Shown here in pieces: positions 1-6,918 of a stretch of DNA of 11,315 bases. Position numbers and translations under genes: made by a program. The notes beneath the pieces are model-generated. The model saw nothing but the letters and a program-made list of their open reading frames with translations. It did not search any database and was not told the origin of the DNA. This DNA is from Eggerthellaceae bacterium UBA5808 (GTDB lineage: Bacteria > Actinomycetota > Coriobacteriia > Coriobacteriales > Eggerthellaceae), in NCBI GenBank assembly GCA_002417975.1, contig DIDE01000013.1:1-11315 (forward strand), read 5' to 3'. Numbering within the stretch: the stretch's first letter is position 1; the number at the start of each line of letters is the position of its first letter.

Positions 1-918
1 ATTTATATCTCTGATGGCGCAAAGAGCGATTGTGGCAATATTGGCGATATCCTGAGCATCGATAATCGTATTGCGGTATGCGATCCTGTGTATCCAGTCT
101 ACGTTGATACCAATGCTATGGCTGGCCGCGCAGGCGACTATGACGAAAAGGCTCAAGGGTGGAGCAATATTTATTACATGCCCACGACGGCCGAGAATGA
201 TTTTTCGCCGGCGCTTCCTAAAAAGGATGTCGATGTAATTTACTTATGCTCGCCCAATAATCCAACTGGTACGGTTCTCAACGCTGACCAGCTCAAAGCA
301 TGGGTTGATTATGCAAACGAGCACGATGCAATCATTATGTTTGATGCGGCATACGAGCACTTTATTACCGATCCAGCTATTCCTCATTCAATCTTCGAAA
401 TCGAAGGTGCGGATACATGCGCGATTGAATTCCGTTCGTTCTCAAAAACGGCTGGATTCACGGGAGCCCGCTGCGGCTATACGGTTATTCCACAAGCACT
501 TAAGCGCGATGGGCAAAGTCTGAACGCAATGTGGAACCGCCGTCAGACTACGAAGTTCAACGGTGCGTCTTACATCATTCAAAAAGGTGCAGCTGCAGTG
601 TATTCCAATGAGGGAGCTCAGCAGATTAATGCGACACTCGACTACTATCGTCAAAATGCGCGCGTAATCAAAGAGGGACTTGAGCATGTGGGTCTTGCAG
701 TCTATGGCGCGGTGAATAGTCCGTACGTATGGGCTAAAACACCGAATAACATGTCGTCATGGGATTTCTTTACGATGCTGCTTGAGCAAGCTCATGTTAT
801 TACGACACCTGGAGCTGGATTTGGACCGAGCGGTGAAGGATATATTCGCTACACGGCATTTGGTGATGCAGATGCAACAAAGGAAGCTATTGCTCGCATT
901 AAAAAGCTGATGGCATAA
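1..918 (+). CDS. dapL: LL-diaminopimelate aminotransferase, C-terminal part (5' end outside window)
   Basis: A PLP-dependent fold-type I aminotransferase that converts tetrahydrodipicolinate plus glutamate to LL-2,6-diaminopimelate in one cytoplasmic step of lysine and peptidoglycan-precursor synthesis. The frame is open from base 1 (305 residues seen); the family is usually about 400-410 residues, so roughly 100 N-terminal residues are missing. Visible marks are the DGAK segment at residues 5-8, DPVYPVYVD around 28-36, the CSPNNPTG substrate/cofactor motif (nt 250-273), FDAAYEHF (nt 340-363) and the PLP-lysine motif [15 protein letters not shown], with the Schiff-base lysine codon at 445-447. 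The C-terminal part [18 protein letters not shown] is typical of DapL rather than of other aspartate aminotransferase relatives. No downstream partner is coupled: a hairpin and T-run follow. The family call is firm; aspartate-type activity is the less likely alternative. Confidence 0.93.
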   Translation: MYISDGAKSDCGNIGDILSIDNRIAVCDPVYPVYVDTNAMAGRAGDYDEKAQGWSNIYYMPTTAENDFSPALPKKDVDVIYLCSPNNPTGTVLNADQLKAWVDYANEHDAIIMFDAAYEHFITDPAIPHSIFEIEGADTCAIEFRSFSKTAGFTGARCGYTVIPQALKRDGQSLNAMWNRRQTTKFNGASYIIQKGAAAVYSNEGAQQINATLDYYRQNARVIKEGLEHVGLAVYGAVNSPYVWAKTPNNMSSWDFFTMLLEQAHVITTPGAGFGPSGEGYIRYTAFGDADATKEAIARIKKLMA

Positions 919-952
919 CAGGTAGGCGTTGCGCGCAGTTCTGTGGGATTAA

Positions 953-1005
953 ACGCAGCAGGGATGTATGGGTTAGTGACTCGATATCTGCTGCGTATGG
1001 TTTTT
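953..1005 (+). terminator. Probable intrinsic terminator after dapL
   Basis: A perfect 9-bp inverted repeat, ACGCAGCAG at 953-961 and CTGCTGCGT at 988-996, with a 26-base loop, is followed four bases later by TTTTT at 1001-1005. It lies 35 bases past the dapL stop. The long loop and the gap before the T-run make it less than ideal, but position and stem strength support a terminator. Confidence 0.6.
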
Positions 1006-1056
1006 GCGGATCGAAGGGGAATGGGGAACGAACTTCGTATCCGCAAACGTTGAGCC

Positions 1057-1083
1057 TTGTTGGTTTCGTTTTGGAATTAGAAT
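1057..1083 (+). promoter_or_regulatory. Weak candidate promoter for the TetR gene
   Basis: TTGTTG at 1057-1062 and TAGAAT (5/6 to the -10 consensus) at 1078-1083 are separated by 15 bases, which is short. The placement between the dapL terminator and the regulator is sensible. It is a pattern match only. Confidence 0.3.
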
Positions 1084-1117
1084 AAAAGGCGATACTTCTC
1101 CATACGGGAACTATCGA

Positions 1118-1136
1118 TGTTCGGTATGTCTGAACA
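1118..1136. promoter_or_regulatory. Candidate operator, inverted repeat upstream of the TetR gene
   Basis: TGTTC at 1118-1122 and GAACA at 1132-1136 form a perfect 5-bp inverted repeat with a 9-base spacer, a 19-base span like many TetR-family operators. It sits about 38 bases before the regulator's start and downstream of the candidate promoter, where autorepression would act. That it is the binding site is inference. Confidence 0.35.
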
Positions 1137-1174
1137 CAGTGCGCGTGGCCAAATGGACACGGGGGACGTGCATA

Positions 1175-1802
1175 ATGGGGACAAAACAACAAAGTCTTAT
1201 TGACGAGACAATACTTGATGTGGCTCAAAATCTATTTTTAACACAAGGATTTGCACACACCGAAATGATGGAAATAGCAGATCATTTAGGTGTAAGTAGA
1301 AGCACGCTGTATCGTCATTTCGCAAACAAAGGCAAAGTATTGTGTGCACTCGAAAAGCGCGCACTTGAAGATTTATGTGGTGGTCTAGAAGGCATAACTG
1401 GAACGTTTGCAACGGGGTACAAGGAATTCGAACAGTATGTGTGCCGCATGTGCCAGGTATTACTTTCTCATCCTGATTTCATATGCTTCTTAAGGGATTT
1501 TGATTGCCTGTATACTGAAGCATATCCCGATGAGTGTGTGGAGAATAATCGGCAGTTCTTTTCTAAAAAGCATTATCTATGTCCCATGCTCCAAAGTTAT
1601 GAGCGCGGAATAGATGATGGGTCTATTAGGCAGTCGGACGATCCTCTGCTTGACGTACTAACCATACTTAATGCAAGTCTTGCGTTGTCACAACGTATAT
1701 TGCCGCGAAAAAAAACTTTTCTATGAAGAACAAGGCTATTCCGATGAGATGATTAAGCGGGAAGTTCATCTATTGCTACAAGGTATTGCTGCCTCCTCAT
1801 AA
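1175..1802 (+). pseudogene. TetR/AcrR-family transcriptional regulator, frameshifted near its 3' end
   Basis: A DNA-binding one-component regulator. ATG at 1175 is chosen because GGGGGACG (1161-1168) lies at good spacing and the protein then begins just before helix 1. The helix-turn-helix is at residues about 29-50 (MMEIADHLGVSRSTLYRHF, a typical TetR HTH). Residues 60-183 are the ligand/dimer domain, with no recognisable ligand signature and an unusually high cysteine content. The reading frame stops at 1724-1726 after 183 residues. One base into the next frame, from the A8 run at 1708-1715, sequence continues as LFYEEQGYSDEMIKREVHLL and ends at TAA 1800-1802, giving about 208 residues, a normal TetR length. 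Dropping one A restores the full protein. This may be a sequencing error, a true C-terminal truncation, or slippage on the A8 run. The neighbouring FAD oxidoreductase is a possible target, but that is inference. Confidence 0.82.
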
Positions 1803-1813
1803 GCGCTTGGTTC

Positions 1814-1819
1814 TATAAT
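1814..1819 (+). promoter_or_regulatory. Candidate -10 element upstream of the FAD oxidoreductase
   Basis: A perfect TATAAT at 1814-1819, directly after the TetR gene. No good TTGACA-like -35 sits 16-18 bases upstream (TGCCTC at 1790-1795 is the best, 18-base spacer). If used, the transcript would carry a leader of about 185 bases before the TTG start at 2014. Confidence 0.4.
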
Positions 1820-1835
1820 TAGCTGTAGTGTTTTG

Positions 1836-1863
1836 CCACTGACCTTTGGAAAGCTTGCAGTGG
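1836..1863 (+). other. Inverted repeat in the leader of the FAD oxidoreductase
   Basis: CCACTG at 1836-1841 and CAGTGG at 1858-1863 can pair as a 6-bp stem with a 16-base loop. It falls just after the candidate -10 element, so it could be an operator or the first hairpin of a long leader. A second weak stem, ACAATA 1933-1938 with TATTGT 1952-1957, lies downstream. The rest of the 211-base gap shows no gene I can support. Confidence 0.35.
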
Positions 1864-2013
1864 GACATGTGTCGCATTACACTTATCCAGTATTTATGCG
1901 AGTGGTTTGTGCGTATGGGATATCTACGGTCAACAATACAGTGGAGCAGCATATTGTCGTCGTTTTTGTAATGGCGGAGCTTGCTCATCTGTCCTGCGAA
2001 AAGGGAGAACAAG

Positions 2014-3480
2014 TTGAGCGACTGTCAAGATGCAATTCAAGCCGAATGTATCGTCGTGGGGGACGGTATCGCTGGAGTTAGCGCTGCACTAGCGGCAGCT
2101 CGCCATGGAACCGATACGATACTTGTCCGCAAGTGCACTACGTATGATGATATCGATCATGCGATAGATGTCGCAATTGACGAATGCGCTAATCCTAATG
2201 CGCGTATGTGCGTGTCTGGGATTATCGAAGAGATTATCCTTGATTGCGCATATGCGCAATCACAAGGTCGCGTCGTTGATGGCGCCGCGATCGTCCAAGA
2301 GAAACTTCATGAGCAAAAAAAGCTGCGGGTATTGTCGGCTTGCACTCTTGTGAGTGTGGAGCTTAAGGACGATACGGTGGTATCAGCTGAATTATCGTGT
2401 ACGTTAAGTCAGAGGCATACGAAGGTGAGCGCTCCACTTTTTGCTGATTGCACCGATACCGGTGATCTGATTCGTTGTTGTGCTATTCGTCCTGAAACGG
2501 CAGATGAAAATGCAGCTGGGGCAGATGTACATGGCGAGTCTGTGTCAGGAGTTGTTGTTAATGAACGTTGTCTAGTTGGTGAATATGTATTGACGATGCG
2601 CGACATTCGTCAAAATACGCTCTTTGATGATGCTATTGCTTGCAGCTTGCAGCCACCAGATGATCGCACCGGAGCGTATGCTGGTACGTCACCAACGCAT
2701 GGTGGTGCGAATGGCATCTTTACTATTCCGTATCGATGTTTATATGCGCGTTCTATCAACAACATCTTTGTTGGCGTTCGAACGCTAAGCTGTGATTCTG
2801 GTTTATCCAAGGCAATGTGTGATCGGGCGGCGACAAATGCCGCTATCGGGCAAGCAATTGGTACTGCTGCATCGCTTGCTCTCAGTTTTACCTGCGCTCC
2901 ACGTGATCTGCTTGGGTATACTGATGTGCTTCAGCAAATGTTGCTTGAAGATGATTGCTACATTCCGACTATTCGCAACCATGATCCGCGCGATCACGCT
3001 CGCAAAGGGACCGTATATGCTTCATCGTCGTTAGACGCTGCTCCTGCTCACTCGATCATCAATGGCGTTTCGCGTGCGGTGGGAAATTGCTGCAATTATT
3101 GGTGTGCCGACATGCGCAAAGACGCTACGCCAACGGTGTCAATTGAGTTCGATTCGATAAAAGCGCTGAATAAAATTGTGATTATGTTTGATGCGTCTGG
3201 GGCGAGCAGTGATGGGACAGACGACAGCAATGCGCCTGCAGTATCAGATGCATCTGTGACGTCAAATGTGCCTGCGACATTGGTTAAGAGCTACAAGTTA
3301 TTGTTCTATCGTGGCGACTGTCTTGTTGCTCATAAAACTATTGAGAATCCTGGTCATCGTCTTCAGGTGATTCGAAGTGCTCAGGCTCTTGCGTGCGATC
3401 GTATCGATATCTGTGTAGAGGAAACATTCGGTAGCCACTTCGCAACAATTTATGAAGTTCGCGCGTACGGTCTTTTGTAG
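2014..3480 (+). CDS. FAD-dependent oxidoreductase (FAD_oxidored type) with discoidin-like C-terminal domain
   Basis: A probable cytoplasmic flavoprotein of unknown substrate. TTG at 2014 is preferred because AAGGGAG (2001-2007) lies six bases upstream and the Rossmann motif then starts at residue 12; a TTG at 1981 in the same frame lacks such a site. The dinucleotide-binding motif is VVGDGIAGVSAALAAARHG at 14-32 (GxGxxG form), followed by a second FAD contact ADCTDTGDL at about 144-152. Residues 330-488 resemble the galactose-binding, discoidin-like tail seen on many such proteins: an ASSS...INGVSRAVGN stretch, VSIEFDSIKALNKIVIMFDA, then SYKLLFYRG and ATIYEVRAYG at the end. Compared with the family (from memory), the segment after the Rossmann fold that normally carries a GGN-SSE-like signature is short and degenerate, so the substrate or activity may differ. 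A low-complexity Ser/Asp/Ala insert lies near residues 394-417. No export signal is seen. Confidence 0.78.
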   Translation: MSDCQDAIQAECIVVGDGIAGVSAALAAARHGTDTILVRKCTTYDDIDHAIDVAIDECANPNARMCVSGIIEEIILDCAYAQSQGRVVDGAAIVQEKLHEQKKLRVLSACTLVSVELKDDTVVSAELSCTLSQRHTKVSAPLFADCTDTGDLIRCCAIRPETADENAAGADVHGESVSGVVVNERCLVGEYVLTMRDIRQNTLFDDAIACSLQPPDDRTGAYAGTSPTHGGANGIFTIPYRCLYARSINNIFVGVRTLSCDSGLSKAMCDRAATNAAIGQAIGTAASLALSFTCAPRDLLGYTDVLQQMLLEDDCYIPTIRNHDPRDHARKGTVYASSSLDAAPAHSIINGVSRAVGNCCNYWCADMRKDATPTVSIEFDSIKALNKIVIMFDASGASSDGTDDSNAPAVSDASVTSNVPATLVKSYKLLFYRGDCLVAHKTIENPGHRLQVIRSAQALACDRIDICVEETFGSHFATIYEVRAYGLL

Positions 3481-3515
3481 GGAGAATCGTATCTGTGACT
3501 TTCTGCGGAAAAGAG

Positions 3516-3521
3516 TACAAT
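3516..3521 (+). promoter_or_regulatory. Candidate -10 element for the degV-like gene
   Basis: TACAAT (5/6 to consensus) at 3516-3521 lies about 45 bases before the ATG, within the 86-base gap. The -35 region is poor (CTGTGA at 3493-3498, 17-base spacer). A start of transcription near 3528 would leave a leader of about 40 bases. Confidence 0.4.
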
Positions 3522-3566
3522 AACCTGCGTAAATGAAAGTAGTTTTGCAGGTGAAGGTATCTAACT

Positions 3567-4436
3567 ATGCTACAAATAATAACGGATTCTACTACTGATA
3601 TTCCAGCTGAGTTGCGTGCTAGTTATGATGTGAACGTGTTACCGCTCGTTATAACTATTGATGGGACGAGCTATCTTGATGGCATCGATATATCGATCGA
3701 TCGAGTGTACGAGGCAATGCGTCAAGGTATCGTTCCTGTTACAGCGCAAATTCCTTTTAAAGAAGCGTATCGAGTGTTCCGGGAATGCCTTGAAGCAGGA
3801 AATGACGTTCTATACATTTCATTTTCGAGCAAGATGTCAGGCTGCATGCAGCTTGCTCAAATGGTGCTTGACCAGCTCAAGCCAGACTATCCTGCGCGCC
3901 GGATGCTCGTGATCGATTCGTGCGGTGGATCGGCAGCAACGGGGCTCATTGTGCTGCAGGCGCTACATATGGCATCTGCGGGAGCGGATATTGACGACAT
4001 CGCCAGCGAGGTACGTTATATGACGCAGCATGTGCAACATATCTTTTCTATTGCTGATCTCAAGTGGATGGTACAAGGTGGCCGAATCGCCAAACCGTTG
4101 GGATATGTGGGGAGTGTTCTTAACATTCATCCATGGCTTGATGTTGAACAAGGGTCGATGGTCGTCAAAGGAATGGTCCGCGGCCGGAAGAAGGCTATCG
4201 AAGCAGTGGCGCGTGAGACGATTCGTCGTGCATCAGCTTTTCCCGATCAGCTGATTGCGATTACTCATGCCGATGATTGTAAGGCGGCACAGGCGATCGA
4301 AACGAAGATTCATGAAGGGCTGCCTCAATGTCGGACAGCGATATGTGAGATCGGGGCTGTGCTCGGTGTGCATCTGGGACGGGGCGGTGTAGGTGTATTC
4401 TTTTTTGATCAGCGCTCTCCCCACTATGCACTTTAG
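3567..4436 (+). CDS. DegV family fatty-acid-binding protein
   Basis: DegV (FakB-like) proteins bind a fatty acid in a cleft between two domains; some members present it to the kinase FakA for phosphorylation and entry into phospholipid synthesis. The length of 289 residues is normal. Family marks in order: ITDSTTDIP at 5-13, PLVITIDGTSYLDG around 26-39, VTAQIPF at 58-64 (the usual T-Q-P-S region), ISFSSKMSGCMQLA at 84-97 with the SSxxSG fatty-acid-binding serines, DSCGGS, then LKWMVQGGRIAKP and LGYVGSVLNIHPWL in the second domain, and GVHLGRGG at 267-274. In most relatives the last motif reads GxHxGPG; here arginine 272 replaces the proline. ATG at 3567 follows GGTGAAGG (3550-3557). No fakA-like kinase gene is in the window, so the partner must be elsewhere. 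The family is firm; the ligand is unknown. Confidence 0.92.
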   Translation: MLQIITDSTTDIPAELRASYDVNVLPLVITIDGTSYLDGIDISIDRVYEAMRQGIVPVTAQIPFKEAYRVFRECLEAGNDVLYISFSSKMSGCMQLAQMVLDQLKPDYPARRMLVIDSCGGSAATGLIVLQALHMASAGADIDDIASEVRYMTQHVQHIFSIADLKWMVQGGRIAKPLGYVGSVLNIHPWLDVEQGSMVVKGMVRGRKKAIEAVARETIRRASAFPDQLIAITHADDCKAAQAIETKIHEGLPQCRTAICEIGAVLGVHLGRGGVGVFFFDQRSPHYAL

Positions 4437-4529
4437 TGATGGCTACCTATTGCCCATATCAGTCCGATATCAATACCTTGTGCCTAACCAATGTCGTTTA
4501 TTCAGGTACTTCTGCCGCCAATGGTTTAA

Positions 4530-4557
4530 TTGCATGATGCGCTGTGTTTTAATGCAA
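4530..4557. promoter_or_regulatory. Inverted repeat upstream of adenine deaminase
   Basis: TTGCAT at 4530-4535 and ATGCAA at 4552-4557 form a perfect 6-bp inverted repeat with a 16-base spacer, 44 bases before the ade start. It could be a hairpin or an operator. I looked for a purine-riboswitch core in 4437-4600 and did not see it. A second small repeat, ATATC 4456-4460 with GATAT 4466-4470, lies earlier in the same gap. Confidence 0.3.
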
Positions 4558-4600
4558 GATGTTTTTACTACTAATCACGTATTGAAGGGGAAGGCACCTC

Positions 4601-6439
4601 ATGGTGAATAATTTCTGCACTAAGCATCTATGGGAATGTAGCCAAACACTTGCGGCGGTTGCTCAGGGTCAAAAACCCGCAGATACGGTAATTAAACAGG
4701 CAAAATTAGTTAACGTTTGCACAGCTGAAATCCAAGAGGGGATTGATGTTGCAATCTCCGAGGGACGTATTGCCTACATAGGCCAAGCAGATCACTGCAT
4801 AGGCCCCGACACAATTGTTATTCAGGCTGATGGTGCTTATATTGCTCCAGGATTTCTTGATGGCCATATCCATGTTGAATCCTCGATGCTTGGTGTGGGC
4901 GAATATGCACGAGCAGTTGTTCCTCATGGCACAACGGGTATTTATATGGACCCGCACGAGATTTGCAATGTGCTCGGTCTTGATGGTGTAAAGGTGATGG
5001 CAAAAGATGCCGAACGTACGCCGCTGAAAGCAATGATCACGACGCCATCGTGTGTACCGGCTGTCCCTGGATTTGAAGATACGGGTTCCGAAATTGGACC
5101 TGAAGATATTGCTGAAACGATGAATTGGCCAAGCGTTGTAGGCTTGGGCGAGATGATGAATTTCCCTGGCATACTGAGTGGTACCGATCATGCTCATGGC
5201 GAGGTTGCCGAAACGCTCAAAGCTGATAAGACGGTAACAGGTCATTATTCCATGCCAGAGACAGACCGTGGACTTAATGCATATATTGCATCAGGTGTGC
5301 GTTGCTGTCATGAGTCGACGCGTGTTGAAGACGTGCTAGCTAAGATGCGTTTGGGTATGTATGCACAGCTGCGCTATGGCTCTGCTTGGCAAGACTTGCC
5401 GGTACTCGCTCATGCTTTGACCGAGCATGATGTTGACACGCGATTCGCGTGTCTTGTGTCTGACGATACGCATCCTCATACGTTGGTAAGTAGCGGCCAT
5501 TTGGATCACATTATTCGTACCGCTGTTGATTGCGGTATTGATGTAATGACAGCAATACAGATGGTCACGATCAATACGGCTCAATGCTTCCAAATGGATC
5601 AGGACTTGGGATCAATTGCTCCAGGTAAATGCGCTGATATCGTATTCCTTGATAACCTGGATGATTTGAATGTGACGCGTGTACTTATCGATGGCAAGCT
5701 TGTTGCGGAAGATGGCCATCCATGCTTTGACCTTGCGCCGTTTGAATTCCCTGATTGGGTTACTCATTCGATGCATATGAAGCAGGAAATTACCGCTGAT
5801 TCGTTCCGCATACCTGTTGCTGATGCGATTGCTGCATCTGATTCTGCTGTGTCTAATGTATCTGCTGACGTGTCGAGCGTCCAAATACGGGCAATCGAAG
5901 TGATCCCAGGCAAGGTTGTGACTAAAGAGGCGCATGTTGATCTGCCAGTTGTTGATGGATGCCTCGAAAGTGATCCTTCTCAAGATGTACTCAAAACATT
6001 CGTGTTCGAGCGTCATCATGCAACGGGAAAGTTTGGTTTTGGTTTTGTAAAAGGCTTCGGCATTAAACGAGGAGCTATGGCATCGACGGTTGCACATGAT
6101 GCACATAACCTTTTGGTGGTTGGAACTAACGATGCAGATATGGCACTTGCGGCTCAAACGCTGATCAAATGTGGCGGTGGCCAGGTCGTTGTGGCTGATG
6201 GGGAAGTACTCAGCCTGGTTGAACTTCCGATTGCTGGTTTGATGGACGCACTCGATGCCAAGACGATGAGCGGTAAGGTCAAACGCTTAGAAGCGTCATG
6301 GGCAGATATTGGATGCACGATGCCGTCTCCCTTTATGACGATGGCTTTGATTCCTCTTGCTTGTTTGCCTGAGCTTCGTTTAACTGATCGAGGACTTGTC
6401 GATTGCACAACGTTCCAGTTCTCTGATCTGCTTGTTTAA
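4601..6439 (+). CDS. ade: Adenine deaminase
   Basis: Converts adenine to hypoxanthine and ammonia (EC 3.5.4.2) in purine salvage; a cytoplasmic amidohydrolase-superfamily metalloenzyme of the AdeC/YfkN-independent bacterial type. The 612 residues compare with just under 600 in E. coli AdeD. Metal and active-site marks: GFLDGHIHVESS at 84-95 with H89 and H91, MDPHE at 116-120, GLGEMMNFPG at 181-190 with E185, GHYSMP with H215, CHEST with H237, and SDDTHPHTL at 287-295. GSIAPGKCADIVFLDN (337-352) closes the barrel and small beta domain. The C-terminal adenine-deaminase domain runs from about 425, with RHHATGKFGFGFVKGFGIKRGA and STVAHDAHNLLVVG. A Ser/Asp/Ala-rich, variable linker lies at about 408-426. 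ATG at 4601 follows AGGGGAAGG (4586-4594). No operon partner is adjacent. Confidence 0.95.
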   Translation: MVNNFCTKHLWECSQTLAAVAQGQKPADTVIKQAKLVNVCTAEIQEGIDVAISEGRIAYIGQADHCIGPDTIVIQADGAYIAPGFLDGHIHVESSMLGVGEYARAVVPHGTTGIYMDPHEICNVLGLDGVKVMAKDAERTPLKAMITTPSCVPAVPGFEDTGSEIGPEDIAETMNWPSVVGLGEMMNFPGILSGTDHAHGEVAETLKADKTVTGHYSMPETDRGLNAYIASGVRCCHESTRVEDVLAKMRLGMYAQLRYGSAWQDLPVLAHALTEHDVDTRFACLVSDDTHPHTLVSSGHLDHIIRTAVDCGIDVMTAIQMVTINTAQCFQMDQDLGSIAPGKCADIVFLDNLDDLNVTRVLIDGKLVAEDGHPCFDLAPFEFPDWVTHSMHMKQEITADSFRIPVADAIAASDSAVSNVSADVSSVQIRAIEVIPGKVVTKEAHVDLPVVDGCLESDPSQDVLKTFVFERHHATGKFGFGFVKGFGIKRGAMASTVAHDAHNLLVVGTNDADMALAAQTLIKCGGGQVVVADGEVLSLVELPIAGLMDALDAKTMSGKVKRLEASWADIGCTMPSPFMTMALIPLACLPELRLTDRGLVDCTTFQFSDLLV

Positions 6440-6516
6440 TGTTTACGGCCTAAATATACGAAGAGAATAGCTGCTGCGCGGGTAAATGATAGAGTGCGGA
6501 AAATTTACCGTATAAG

Positions 6517-6543
6517 TAACGGGTTCATGCAATGAGCCCGTTA
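6517..6543 (+). terminator. Hairpin after adenine deaminase, possible terminator
   Basis: A 10-bp stem (6517-6526 with 6534-6543, one G-U pair, core TAACGGG/CCCGTTA) with a 7-base loop lies 78 bases past the ade stop. It lacks a clean T-run (TGTAGTAATT follows), so it may stop transcription weakly or protect the 3' end rather than being a classic intrinsic terminator. Confidence 0.45.
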
Positions 6544-6887
6544 TGTAGTAATTGATCGAATAACGTGTAGTATGCGGCGAAAATTGCCGTCAGCCTATTT
6601 CATAGTTGATGTTGCTGGTGCGCCAATCGAAGGACGGGCAAATCTTGCATAAGCAGCTATTCAATTTGTGTCCAATATGCTCATCGATAGATGAGTATGA
6701 TAGTATGGCCTGCGTAGCCTATTGTACAGGCGGGATTACATTCCGCTGTGTGGAGCATGCATCGATATGCATAGTATTGGGAGAGTATGCAGATGTATCG
6801 ACTCTATGCCAAAATGGGTTGAAACACTTACATACGGATAGACATGCCATATGACATGGCACAGCTATTCGTGCAAAATTGGATGCC

Positions 6888-6901
6888 GGATGCGTGCATC
6901 C
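6888..6901 (+). promoter_or_regulatory. Hairpin abutting the Shine-Dalgarno of the radical SAM gene
   Basis: GGATG 6888-6892 pairs with CATCC 6897-6901 around a CGTG loop, ending two bases before AGGAGG at 6903-6908. An alternative partner, GGATGC at 6881-6886, can pair with GCATCC 6896-6901. Two mutually exclusive stems next to a strong ribosome binding site could tune translation; this is inference. Confidence 0.35.
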
Positions 6902-6918
6902 CAGGAGGGAAAGTACTT

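Larger units (their letters stand above)
6440..6918 (+). other. 479-base gene-free, hairpin-rich region before the radical SAM gene
   Basis: No convincing gene is seen here; the only sizeable frame (about 6606-6854) has no ribosome binding site and no recognisable motif. The stretch carries a series of short stems: GGTAAAT 6481-6487 with ATTTACC 6503-6509; a 10-bp stem at 6517-6543; CGGCG 6575-6579 with TGCCG 6585-6589; a 10-bp stem 6676-6685/6690-6699 with a GATA loop; GCCTG 6708-6712 with CAGGC 6727-6731, competing with GCGGGA 6730-6735/TTCCGC 6741-6746; ATGCAT 6757-6762 with 6767-6772; TGCCAT 6845-6850 with ATGGCA 6856-6861; and GGATG 6888-6892 with CATCC 6897-6901. It may hold a structured leader, decayed sequence or both. 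Confidence 0.45.

Noticed and set aside
1004..1174. Longer N-terminus for the TetR protein from an upstream start
   Set aside because: The added 57 residues precede the normal TetR helix 1, are not TetR-like, and the ATG at 1175 has a good ribosome binding site.
1835..1841. GCCACTG, which resembles part of the B12 box of cobalamin riboswitches
   Set aside because: The preceding conserved bases and the other cobalamin-riboswitch elements are not present in 1803-2013; a 7-base match is weak.
1833..2081. 82-codon forward frame overlapping the start of the FAD oxidoreductase
   Set aside because: No ribosome binding site, overlaps the well-supported Rossmann fold region in another frame, and its product has no family features.
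4437..4600. Possible purine riboswitch before adenine deaminase
   Set aside because: I could not find the conserved junction sequences or the paired loops; only two small inverted repeats are present.
4706..5245. 179-codon reverse-strand frame within ade
   Set aside because: It mirrors a strongly supported gene; composition is that of an antisense shadow and no start site is present.
5612..6157. 181-codon reverse-strand frame within ade
   Set aside because: Antisense shadow of the adenine deaminase coding region, without family features.
6606..6854. 82-codon forward frame with several cysteines (CPIC) in the gene-free region
   Set aside because: No ribosome binding site before either possible start, no recognisable motif, and it runs through several perfect hairpins; treated as chance.
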